From JAMQPK01 sp963782595 (lineage in GTDB: Bacteria > Acidobacteriota > Vicinamibacteria > Vicinamibacterales > JAMQPK01), in assembly GCA_963782595.1 (NCBI GenBank), contig CAWAKJ010000007.1, positions 620,001 to 684,000 of the forward strand: a stretch of 64,000 bases of DNA, written 5' to 3'. Shown piece by piece: positions 16,282 through 24,125 of this stretch (within the stretch, counting starts at the first letter, position 1; each line of letters opens with the position of its first letter). Both the position numbers and the translations under genes were made by a program. The notes under the pieces are model-generated. The model was not told the DNA's origin, made no database searches, and saw only the letters and a list, made by a program, of their open reading frames with translations.

Positions 16282-17604
16282 ATGGGGTCCGACAAGCGCA
16301 CGGCGGAAGCGGTGATGCCTGATGCGCTCCCGGTGCCGGGAGCCCTGCCCATCCGTTACAAACTGATTGGCGTCACGTTTTCGCTGTCGATGCTGCTCTA
16401 CATCGATCGCGTGGCGATCTCGACCGCCCGGAATCCCGTTTCAGCGGCATTCGGTTTGAGCGATACCCAGTTCGGCTGGGTACTGTCGGCATTTGCACTG
16501 GGGTATGCGCTGTTCCAGACGCCCGCCGGTGCGCTCGCCGATCGCCATGGCGCACGACTCGTGCTGACGTTCGTGGTGGGTCTGTGGTCGGTGTTTACGG
16601 CACTCACTGGCATCGCGTGGAGCTTCGCGTCGTTGCTGCTCTTCCGGTTTCTGTTCGGCGCTGCCGAAGCAGGCGCCTATCCGACCTGCGCGAGGGCGTT
16701 CTACGCATGGCTGCCGCCCGGCGAGCGTGGGCTTGCCCAGGGCATCAATTTTTCCGGGTCGCGGTTGGGCGCCGCATTTGCGCTGCCGGCGGTGGCCTGG
16801 CTTGTCATGGTTGCGGGGTGGCGACTCGCGTTCATCATCCTTGGTACCCTCGGCGTCGTGTGGGCCGCCGCGTGGTATGCGTGGTTTCGAAACACGCCCG
16901 ACGAGCACAAGGGCGTTTCTGATGTCGAACGGCAATTGATCCGTCAGGGGCGCACTGGAGCCGCGAGTGCCGCGCCGTCGCCACTCGGCGCGCGAACGCT
17001 GATGCGCTCGGCCAATATGCGGCTCGCGATGGGCCAGTACTTCGCCTCGAACTTCACCTTCTTCTTCTGTCTCACGTGGCTGTTCCCTTACCTTCAGCGA
17101 ACCTATCAACTCGAAGCGTTGCAGACGGGATTACTCGCCGCGGTGCCGCTCGTCGGCGGGGCGATCGGCAACTGGGTGGGTGGTGCGATCGTCGATTCGC
17201 TGTACCGGAGCGGCCGGTGGCGCGAGTCTCGTCAGTACACGGCGATTGCGGGATTTGTGCTCTCCGCGATCGGACTCCTGGCGAGCCTCGCCTTTCACAG
17301 TCCGCTGCCGGCGGTGTTGTGTCTGACCCTTGCGATGCTGGGGTCCGATATGACGCTTCCGCCTTCGTGGGCGTTCTGTATCGATATCGGCCGGGCGAAT
17401 GCGGGAACGGTATCGGGCACCATGAACATGGCCGGCAACATCGGGTCATTCGCCACGAGCCTGGCCTTTCCGTACCTGCTCGCCATGACCGGATCGACAA
17501 CGCCGTTCTTTGTCCTCGGCGCGGCGCTGAACCTGACGGCGGCGTGGCTCTGGACAAAGGCTCGCCCGGACATTCCCGTGGTCGCCACCGAGTCGCGCCT
17601 GTGA
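16282..17604 (+). CDS. MFS transporter, anion:cation symporter (ACS) type
   Basis: 440 residues from the ATG at 16282, one base after the previous stop. Twelve hydrophobic segments are visible. The first contains LSMLLYIDRVAIS and the loop after TM2 holds GALADRHGAR, as in the ExuT/GudP/GarP sugar-acid carriers; TM4 has FRFLFGAAEAGAYP. Its place in the operon makes it the likely inner-membrane uptake system for the tetronate or related sugar acid broken down by the neighbouring enzymes. Confidence 0.85.
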   Translation: MGSDKRTAEAVMPDALPVPGALPIRYKLIGVTFSLSMLLYIDRVAISTARNPVSAAFGLSDTQFGWVLSAFALGYALFQTPAGALADRHGARLVLTFVVGLWSVFTALTGIAWSFASLLLFRFLFGAAEAGAYPTCARAFYAWLPPGERGLAQGINFSGSRLGAAFALPAVAWLVMVAGWRLAFIILGTLGVVWAAAWYAWFRNTPDEHKGVSDVERQLIRQGRTGAASAAPSPLGARTLMRSANMRLAMGQYFASNFTFFFCLTWLFPYLQRTYQLEALQTGLLAAVPLVGGAIGNWVGGAIVDSLYRSGRWRESRQYTAIAGFVLSAIGLLASLAFHSPLPAVLCLTLAMLGSDMTLPPSWAFCIDIGRANAGTVSGTMNMAGNIGSFATSLAFPYLLAMTGSTTPFFVLGAALNLTAAWLWTKARPDIPVVATESRL

Positions 17605-17627
17605 TCGATGCTTCGAGGAGAGCCAGC

Positions 17628-19583
17628 ATGACGCAGAGGAAATTATTCGCACGCGGATACATCGTGGCCCTGGTCCTTGGCGGCCTGGTGAGTGTGGGTG
17701 CTCAGCAGGGCAGTGTCGGGAATGATGTGTCGGTGTCGGGAGACCTTCGGCAGTGGCACAAGGTGACGCTCACTCTCACAGGTCCGCAGGCCGATGAAAC
17801 CGGCACTGCACCGAATCCCTTCCTCGACTACCGGCTAGCGGTGACCTTCACGCACGAGTCCGGTTCGCCCGCTTACACCGTTCCCGGATATTTCGCTGCA
17901 GACGGAAACGCCGCCAACTCATCAGCGACTTCCGGGAACCGATGGCGCGTACACCTGGCGCCGGAGAAGGTCGGACGCTGGAACTACCGCGTTTCGTTCG
18001 TCAGCGGAAAGGGAGTGGCGCTGGCTGGCGCCTCTGCGGGTCAAGCGGTCGCACCGTTGAACGGACGGACCGGCACGATTCAGATCGGCCCCACCGACAA
18101 GCGCGCGCCAGACCTGCGAGCCCGAGGCCGATTGCAGTACGCCGGAAGGCACTATCTGCAGTTTGCGGGCAGCGGAGAATACTTCCTGAAGCTCGGCGCC
18201 GATTCACCGGAAACGCTGCTGGCCTACGCCGACTTCGACGGCACCGTCGCGCGGAAGCCGCAGGTTCCGCTTCACACCTTTGCTCCGCACATTCCGGACT
18301 GGAAGGCCGGCGATCCCACGTGGAACGATGGCAAAGGTAAGGGCCTCATCGGCGCCATCAACTATCTGGCCGCCAAAGGCGTCAACTCCATCTCATTCCT
18401 GCCGTACAACGCCGGCGGCGACGGCGACAACGTCTGGCCGTTCGTGAGCCGCGACGACAAGTACCACTACGACGTCTCGAAGCTCGACCAGTGGCAGATC
18501 GTGTTCGATTATGCGCAGCACAAGGGCATCTATTTGCACTTCAAGCTGCAGGAAAACGAGATCGACGACAACCGGCGGGGGAATCCCGTCGAACGCACCG
18601 CGGCCGCGCGCGCGGGTCGCGGCGTCGCCGAGGACACGCGGCCCGTGACAGAGTCTTTCGACGGCGGCGACCTCGGCCAGGAGCGGCGGCTTTACATCCG
18701 TGAGCTGGTCGCTCGATTCGGCTACGAGCTGGCGTTGAACTGGAACATCGGAGAAGAGAATACGCAATCGAGCGAACAGCAACTGGCGATGGCGATTAAT
18801 CTGAGGGATACCGACCCGTACGGAGGGCATCACATCGTCGTGCACACATTCCCGAACATGCAGGAAGACGTCTATCCCTCACTCCTCGGTGCCAGTTCGC
18901 CGTTTACGGGCGCATCCTTGCAGATGGCGTGGAATGCCGCCCACGAGCGGACGGTGAGATGGCGGCGCGCGTCGGCGCAATCGAAGAAACCGTGGGTCGT
19001 GACCAACGATGAACAAGGTCCCGCCAATCTCGGCGTCCCGCCAGATCCCGGCTATGCCGGTTTCGCCGGAAAGGATGCGAAAGGGCTCGACGTTGGATAC
19101 ACCCTGCACGACATTCGCAAGAGCGTGTTGTGGGGACATCTGATGGCCGGAGGAGCGGGGACAGAGTACTACTTCGGATATGGGCTGCCCGACAACGATC
19201 TCGTGGCCGAGAACTTCCGCAGCCGCGACAAGAGCTGGGACTACGGCCGCATCGCGGTCGAGTTCTTCCATTCTCAAAAGGTCCCGTTCTGGGAAATGGA
19301 CAATGCCGACGAGCTGGTCGGCAACGACAAACACGACAACAGCCGTTTCTGCTTCACGAAGCCGAATGAGGTGTACCTGGTCTACCTGCCTTCAGGGGGC
19401 AGCGCGGATCTGGATCTCTCGAAAGCCAGCGGCCAGTTCACGGTCAACTGGTTCGATCCGCGGAACGGGGGGCCGTTGAAGCGAGGCAGCGTGGCCGCCG
19501 TCAAAGGCGGCGCACGCTCCTCACTAGGAGACCCGCCCGACAATCCCGCAGAGGACTGGCTGGTTCTCGTGCGAAAGAATTGA
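17628..19583 (+). CDS. Secreted DUF5060 protein, glycoside-hydrolase-like
   Basis: 651 residues from the ATG at 17628, with GAGGAG 7 nt upstream; the frame runs open back to 17076 inside the MFS gene, but that part is out-of-frame shadow. After a signal peptide (ARGYIVALVLGGLVSVGAQ) comes a DUF5060 beta-sandwich (residues 30-150; WHKVTLTLTGP, DYRLAVTFTHESG). A TIM-barrel-like region follows, with SISFLPYNAGGDGDNVWPF, ALNWNIGEENTQ and a C-terminal VYLPSGGSADLDL segment resembling a collagen-binding domain. Such proteins are presumed to act on polysaccharides outside the cell. Placement at the end of the operon suggests it releases the sugar acid that the transporter imports. Confidence 0.78.
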   Translation: MTQRKLFARGYIVALVLGGLVSVGAQQGSVGNDVSVSGDLRQWHKVTLTLTGPQADETGTAPNPFLDYRLAVTFTHESGSPAYTVPGYFAADGNAANSSATSGNRWRVHLAPEKVGRWNYRVSFVSGKGVALAGASAGQAVAPLNGRTGTIQIGPTDKRAPDLRARGRLQYAGRHYLQFAGSGEYFLKLGADSPETLLAYADFDGTVARKPQVPLHTFAPHIPDWKAGDPTWNDGKGKGLIGAINYLAAKGVNSISFLPYNAGGDGDNVWPFVSRDDKYHYDVSKLDQWQIVFDYAQHKGIYLHFKLQENEIDDNRRGNPVERTAAARAGRGVAEDTRPVTESFDGGDLGQERRLYIRELVARFGYELALNWNIGEENTQSSEQQLAMAINLRDTDPYGGHHIVVHTFPNMQEDVYPSLLGASSPFTGASLQMAWNAAHERTVRWRRASAQSKKPWVVTNDEQGPANLGVPPDPGYAGFAGKDAKGLDVGYTLHDIRKSVLWGHLMAGGAGTEYYFGYGLPDNDLVAENFRSRDKSWDYGRIAVEFFHSQKVPFWEMDNADELVGNDKHDNSRFCFTKPNEVYLVYLPSGGSADLDLSKASGQFTVNWFDPRNGGPLKRGSVAAVKGGARSSLGDPPDNPAEDWLVLVRKN

Positions 19584-19623
19584 ACGAGACGAGCGGCTTG
19601 CCTGGGGAACGCCGGTTGTTTGG

Positions 19624-19961
19624 CAGGAGACGAGGAGATCAGGAGTTTACGCGCGTCCCAATTCGCTTCCTTTTAACACGGAGGCACAGGGCGCTGCATC
19701 GACTTCGCGCCGTTGGCGCACGCGAAGAAGAAGACAGCCGAATACAAGAGCTACACGATCATGGCTCTTGATATTCGGCTGTCTTCTTCTCCGCGCGTGG
19801 GCCGCGTCCGCGGCCCACGAAGTCGATGCCTCATTAGAGCCCACTGACGCACCCCACAGAGGACGTCACGCTGCGTTCGCGTGTTGGGTCGCGGCGTGAT
19901 CGCACGTCGCGTCGTCGTGTTCTTGTTTTGCTGGGTCTCCTCCTGAACTCCTAATCTCCTG
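19624..19961. repeat. Compound repeat element bounded by family D arms
   Basis: AGGAGACGAGGAGATCAGGA near the left end and CTCCTGAACTCC plus CTCCTAATCTCCTG at the right end (to 19961) are inverted relatives of the repeat at 8274-8346. Between them sit the family B hairpins (19696-19829). No gene is visible in the 391 bp between the DUF5060 and VOC genes. Confidence 0.65.
19696..19829. repeat. Family B element with nested long hairpin
   Basis: The outer ends are a perfect 12-bp inverted repeat (GCATCGACTTCG at 19696-19707, complement at 19818-19829). Inside, 19727-19751 and 19764-19789 form a 25-bp stem with a single bulged base and a 12-nt loop. A GTGGGCCGCG-CGCGGCCCAC motif sits at the right side. 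A short version lies at 25856-25903. Confidence 0.8.
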
Positions 19962-19974
19962 TTGAGGTCGACGT

Positions 19975-20370
19975 CTACACGTTTCGCTCGGCGAATGTAA
20001 TCACGTACCCGTCAGGATCCTCGAACGCGAATTCCGTCAGCCCATACCATTTCTTTTCAAGCGGCATCACGACCTTCACTGTTGACTTCAGCTGGTCGTG
20101 GATGCGCTCGACGCCGACCACTTCGACGAAGAGCGTCAGTGTGCCGCCGAGCGCTTTCCCGGAGAACACCGGGTACTCCTCAGTTGCGGGACCTGGTGCA
20201 TTCAGAAAGATCTCGACAGCCCCCGACTGCACGCCCGCAAAGACGAACGGGGACACGTCCGGCACCGTCATCGTGCGCGTAAAGCCGAGGACGTCGCAAT
20301 AGAACGTCAGGCTCCGCTCGACGCTGGAAACGATCAGATTGGGGGTGAGTTTCTTGAGCTCGTACGGCAT
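19975..20370 (-). CDS. VOC superfamily (glyoxalase/bleomycin-resistance) protein
   Basis: 131 residues with the paired beta-alpha-beta-beta-beta modules of the vicinal-oxygen-chelate fold: LTPNLIVSSVERSLTFYCDVLGF at the start, GTLTLFVEVVGVERIHDQL in the middle, and TEFAFEDPDGYVITFAE at the end, whose Glu is a common metal ligand. The subfamily (glyoxalase-like, dioxygenase-like, resistance protein) cannot be told. It stands alone between repeat blocks. Confidence 0.82.
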   Translation of the reverse strand: MPYELKKLTPNLIVSSVERSLTFYCDVLGFTRTMTVPDVSPFVFAGVQSGAVEIFLNAPGPATEEYPVFSGKALGGTLTLFVEVVGVERIHDQLKSTVKVVMPLEKKWYGLTEFAFEDPDGYVITFAERNV

Positions 20371-20439
20371 CGCACACCTCTCATGTGTGCTCGCTGATGC
20401 CTACGTCCACGAACTCGGCGAGATCGAGTCGCGCAGGTA

Positions 20440-20488
20440 GGGGCCCGCCTTCGCGCCGAGAACACATCGCTTCGGCGCGGCGGGCCCC
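20440..20488. repeat. Long GC-rich hairpin upstream of the VOC gene
   Basis: GGGGCCCGCC (20440-20449) plus GCGCCGA (20453-20459) pair with TCGGCGC (20472-20478) plus GGCGGGCCCC (20479-20488). There is no T-run, so a terminator is unlikely; it fits the repeat-rich gap. Confidence 0.65.
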
Positions 20489-20574
20489 GCTAGGTACCGC
20501 GGCAGCTTAACGCTGCGCTCGTCCTTGGTCAATTAGTTTGAGCGCTTTTCACAACGGCGTAGCGTTGTGAGGGT

Positions 20575-20775
20575 AGTTGGGTTGGCATGGCGGCAGCGCG
20601 AAGCCGTGTGCAGGCGGCCGACACGACGCGCCTGACCGCGCGAGAAGCCTGCGGGAATCGAGCGAGGTTGACAGAGCGAAGGCAGGGACCTCGCGTCGGG
20701 CGGTCGCCGTCGGGCCTCGGAGCGCGGTCCGGCCCCGGAACTTCGGATTCGCGCTGGCGCGATGCCAACCCAACT
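20575..20775. repeat. Terminal-inverted-repeat element, copy 1 (201 bp)
   Basis: The left end AGTTGGGTTGGCATGGCGGC and the reverse complement of the right end (AGTTGGGTTGGCATCGCGCC) agree over about 31 bp. The interior is about 140 bp and codes for nothing convincing. A longer diverged copy in inverse orientation lies at 27455-27705. The structure resembles a non-autonomous mobile element; no transposase is present in the window. Confidence 0.75.
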
Positions 20776-20788
20776 GCCTCCAAGGTCA

Positions 20789-20806
20789 GTCCGGCTGAAG
20801 CCGGAC
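20789..20806. repeat. Family A palindrome
   Basis: GTCCGGCTGAAGCCGGAC followed by ACTACGTAC; lies directly after copy 1 of the inverted-repeat element and before the M20 gene stop. Confidence 0.85.
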
Positions 20807-20840
20807 ACTACGTACAATTCGCCCCACGACCATCGACCGG

Positions 20841-22220
20841 CTATGCCGACCGGCTCGCCGATCGCGCCGCGTACTCCTGGAAGAAGAGGGCTTCGGCGAG
20901 CACGGTGTTCCTGAACTCGTCGAGCCTGACGCGTTCGTTCGGTGCGTGGATGTTGCTGAAGCCGTCGGTGGCGCCGAAGAGCAGGATTTCAGCATTCGGC
21001 ACCGCTTCGTGGAGCGCCATCACGAGCGGAATCGATCCGCCCGAGGCGATGTCCGCTGTTTCCGCGCCCCAGGCCGACGAGAGCGCCGCCCTTGCCGCAT
21101 CGTAAGCGGGCCCCGACGTCTTTGCTGCAAAGCCGTTCCCGGTCGCACCGGCGGTGACGTCGAGCTCAATCCCGAACGGTCGTTGGGCCTCGAGGTACTT
21201 GATGAGCGCGGCCTGTCCGTCCTGCGCGTCCTGCTCAGGATGGACGCGAAGACTGATCCTCGCGCGCGCGAACGGCACGACGGCATTCACGGCCTTGTCC
21301 ACCGACAACACGTCCATGCCGGTCACCGTAATGGAAGGCCCCGACCACAGGCGCTCGCCCAGGCCACCGGTGCCGAAGAACGGCAGGCCCGGCTGCACTT
21401 CCGCCAGCTCGCGGAATTCATCATCGCTGTACGAGGCGCCCTTCCACTTCTCACGACGCAGACCGGGCACCGCTACGTTGCCGTCTTTGTCGTGCAGCGT
21501 CGCGAGGGCGTGCAGCAGCGTGACGAGCGCATCTGGCGCGGCGCCGCCGTACTGGCCGCTGTGTTTGGGACCCGCGAGGGTTGTGACCGACACGATGACA
21601 ACGGCCATGCCACGAAGGGCTACCGTGAGCGCGGGCGCGCCTGGCCTCACGCTGCCCATGTCGCAGATCACCATGGCATCGCACCGGAACAGCTCCGGGT
21701 GTAGAGGCGGGTACGTGTTCAGGGCGCTGCCGACCTCTTCCTGTCCCTCGATCACGACCTTGATGCCGACCGGGGGTTTTCCGTTGAAGGCCCGCAGCGC
21801 TCCAACGTGCGCCATGACGTTCGCCTTCGAATCGGAGGCGCCGCGCCCGAAGACCGCGCCATCACGCTCTGTCGGTTCGAACGGAGGCGACTGCCATTTC
21901 GACTCGTCGCCTGGCGGCACGACGTCGTAGTGCCCATAGAGAAGCACGGTCGGCGCTCCAGGAGGCGCTGGAATCTCGCCGACGACGATCGGATACGTGT
22001 CCGGGAGGTCGAGCGTCTTCGCGCCAGTGAGCCCGGCGCCTTTGAGCAGATCAACGACGAGCTTGTGCGCGTCGTGCACCGGCTTCGGTGGAAAGCTGGC
22101 TTCGGAGATCGAAGGAATACGGACCAGCTGTTCGAGCTCGGAGGTGAGTTGCGGCATCAGGCCATCTACGACGGCTTCGAGCGATCGGCGCGCTACAGCC
22201 TTGGATTCGAGACGAGCCAT
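20841..22220 (-). CDS. M20 family metallopeptidase (dipeptidase)
   Basis: 459 residues from the ATG at 22220, which has GGAGG 6 nt upstream. The di-zinc residues typical of M20 are visible: LLYGHYDVVPPGD (His, then the catalytic Asp), GRGASDSKANV (bridging Asp), IEGQEEVGS (general-base Glu and ligand Glu), and a C-terminal HAPNERV histidine. The dimerisation lid occupies roughly residues 200-320. No signal peptide, so a cytoplasmic dipeptidase or carnosinase-like role is likely. It is divergent from peptidase T, suggesting both serve peptide use. Confidence 0.88.
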   Translation of the reverse strand: MARLESKAVARRSLEAVVDGLMPQLTSELEQLVRIPSISEASFPPKPVHDAHKLVVDLLKGAGLTGAKTLDLPDTYPIVVGEIPAPPGAPTVLLYGHYDVVPPGDESKWQSPPFEPTERDGAVFGRGASDSKANVMAHVGALRAFNGKPPVGIKVVIEGQEEVGSALNTYPPLHPELFRCDAMVICDMGSVRPGAPALTVALRGMAVVIVSVTTLAGPKHSGQYGGAAPDALVTLLHALATLHDKDGNVAVPGLRREKWKGASYSDDEFRELAEVQPGLPFFGTGGLGERLWSGPSITVTGMDVLSVDKAVNAVVPFARARISLRVHPEQDAQDGQAALIKYLEAQRPFGIELDVTAGATGNGFAAKTSGPAYDAARAALSSAWGAETADIASGGSIPLVMALHEAVPNAEILLFGATDGFSNIHAPNERVRLDEFRNTVLAEALFFQEYAARSASRSA

Positions 22221-22387
22221 ACACAACCTCCGTCATTCGAAACCGTTCGTTGCGGCCGCTGTTGCTTTTTGACCATTCAGCTCCGTGCAAAGGCTGCACC
22301 GCCGTTTCGCATCGAGAGATGCGAGGCGCGTAAGGCCCGACTCGCGACGCACCGTGACTCCATCGCGCTGGGACGTGGGCCGGGCGA

Positions 22388-22446
22388 GTAGGGCGGGTCT
22401 TGCAGTTCAAGACCCGCCCTACGGGTTACTGCAAGACCCGCCCTAC
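22388..22446. repeat. Family C palindrome (GTAGGGCGGGTCTTG)
   Basis: 15-bp perfect arms at 22388-22402 and 22408-22422 with a CAGTT loop, plus a second right arm at 22432-22446. Copies also lie at 32354-32384, 33791-33845 and (shorter) 50182-50205. Confidence 0.85.
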
Positions 22447-22488
22447 TTGCGGCTTTGCGGCGGCACACAACTGGCAAGGGCGAGCCCG

Positions 22489-23856
22489 ATGGCTGAAGAG
22501 TCCGCTCCATCGGGCCGCACGAGCGCCAAGAGCATTACGACGGAGTTCGATCGCGAAATCGAGCAGCGCTTTCTGCACTACGTGCAGATCGATACGCAGA
22601 GCGACGAGAAATCCACCACCTCGCCGAGCACCGAGAAGCAGCTCGATTTGCTCAAGCTGCTCGCCGACGAGCTCCGATCAATCGGTGCCAAAGACGTCAG
22701 GCTGACTGACTACGGAGTTGTCCTTGCGACGATCCCGGCGACCATCGCCACGCCGGTGCCGACCGTCGCCTATCTGGCGCATGTGGACACGGCACCACAA
22801 TTCAGCGGGACGGGTGTCAAACCCATCGTCCATCGGCGCTATGCGGGCGGCGATATCGTCCTGCCTGATGCCGACGTGGTTTTGTCGCCCAAAGCGTTTC
22901 CGTACCTGTCCGCAAAGGTTGGCGAAGACATCGTCACCGCGAGCGGGATGACGCTCCTTGGAGCCGACGACAAGGCGGGCGTGGCGATCGTCATGACGGC
23001 GGCGCACCACCTGCTTCAGCATCCAGATCTCCCGCATGGTCCGATCCGTATCGCATTTACGCCGGATGAAGAGATCGGGCGCGGAGTCCATCGCAATCTG
23101 CCCGGCGACCTGAAAGCCGATGTCGCGTATACGCTCGATGGTGCCGAGCGGGGAGAGATCGTCTACGAGACGTTCTCGGCCGACAAGGCCGACGTGCATG
23201 TGCAGGGTGTGGCGATTCATCCAGGCCAGGCCAAGGACAAGCTGGTCAACGCCCTGCATCTTGCCGCAAGGATTGTCGATACGTTGTCGCACATCGCGCC
23301 TACGCCAGAGACGACAGCGGATCGTGATGGGTTCATTCACATCTATCAGATGAGCGGCAGCGCGGCCTCTGCCGATCTGCATTTCATCCTTCGCGATTTC
23401 GAAAGAGACGGTCTCCGCGATCGGGTCAGGGTGATCGAGGAGGTGTGCGCCCAGGTTCAGGCCTCGGAGCCGCGCGCGCAGATTACGTGCACCATCACCG
23501 AGCAGTATCGCAACATGCGCTACTGGCTCGAGAATGACATGCGTCCGGTCGAGCTGGCTCGTCAGGCTTGCCGGCAGCTCGGTATCGAGCCCTTTTCGCC
23601 GCCCATCCGTGGAGGCACCGATGGATCGCGTCTCACCGAAATAGGCGTGCCCACGCCGAATCTCTTCACGGGGATGCAGAACATCCACGGCCCTCACGAG
23701 TTCGTAAGCGTGCAGGACATGGGCCGTGCCACCGAGATGTGCATCGCCCTCGCGCAACTGTGGAGCAAGGCAACGCCGACGCAATCAGCGATATCGCGCA
23801 CCGGTGCGCGGGCGGGCCAGGCCGACACGGAGAGCCCGGTCGACTGGACAGGCTAG
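22489..23856 (+). CDS. pepT: Peptidase T (M20B tripeptide aminopeptidase)
   Basis: 455 residues from the ATG at 22489; the frame is open to 22285 only through the family C repeat. The zinc-site motifs of PepT are complete: AYLAHVDTAPQFSG, LLGADDKAGVAIV (bridging Asp), IAFTPDEEIGRGVH (catalytic Glu pair), YTLDGAERGE, and a late IRGGTDGSRL plus NIHGPHEFV histidine. It releases the N-terminal residue of tripeptides in the cytoplasm. The C terminus is about 30 residues longer than usual and Ser/Thr/Ala-rich. Confidence 0.92.
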   Translation: MAEESAPSGRTSAKSITTEFDREIEQRFLHYVQIDTQSDEKSTTSPSTEKQLDLLKLLADELRSIGAKDVRLTDYGVVLATIPATIATPVPTVAYLAHVDTAPQFSGTGVKPIVHRRYAGGDIVLPDADVVLSPKAFPYLSAKVGEDIVTASGMTLLGADDKAGVAIVMTAAHHLLQHPDLPHGPIRIAFTPDEEIGRGVHRNLPGDLKADVAYTLDGAERGEIVYETFSADKADVHVQGVAIHPGQAKDKLVNALHLAARIVDTLSHIAPTPETTADRDGFIHIYQMSGSAASADLHFILRDFERDGLRDRVRVIEEVCAQVQASEPRAQITCTITEQYRNMRYWLENDMRPVELARQACRQLGIEPFSPPIRGGTDGSRLTEIGVPTPNLFTGMQNIHGPHEFVSVQDMGRATEMCIALAQLWSKATPTQSAISRTGARAGQADTESPVDWTG

Positions 23857-23882
23857 CGTCTGACGCGTTAGCGACCACCATC

Positions 23883-24116
23883 ATGGCCGACCCACGAGCC
23901 GATCGCGCGTTCCTCAGAAGCATCCAGACGCAGGTATCAACGGACGGAGCCACGCGCACCGAGACCGACAGTCTCGGCTCGAAGGAGATTCCCGGCGATG
24001 CCTACTGGGGCATCAACGTCAGCCGCGCGCTCGACAACTTCCCGATCAGCGGACGCCCGATCTCACGAGAGCAGGTGGCCGAGTTGCTGTCTCCGGATCA
24101 CCTGACCCAGCCGTGA
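23883..24116 (+). pseudogene. Internally deleted aspartate ammonia-lyase (aspA) remnant
   Basis: A 77-codon frame begins with residues that match the start of aspartase/fumarase proteins (TETDSLGSKEIPGDAYWGIN, then RALDNFPISG). It ends with SREQVAELLSPDHLTQP, which looks like the family's final helix. The roughly 390 residues between, including the whole active site and the GSSxMPxKxN loop, are missing. The joint lies between two copies of CCCGATC (24041-24047 and 24056-24062), which fits a deletion between short repeats. The frame is still open, so the loss may be recent, or it may be an assembly collapse. Confidence 0.75.
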
Positions 24117-24125
24117 GTGGCCTTG

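Noticed and set aside
17076..17627. A 184-codon N-terminal extension of the DUF5060 protein
   Set aside because: It lies inside the MFS gene in another frame; the ATG at 17628 has a ribosome-binding site and a signal peptide.
22388..22446. Repeated palindromes considered as a small CRISPR
   Set aside because: Units are inverted hairpins of unequal spacing with no spacer set and no cas genes nearby.
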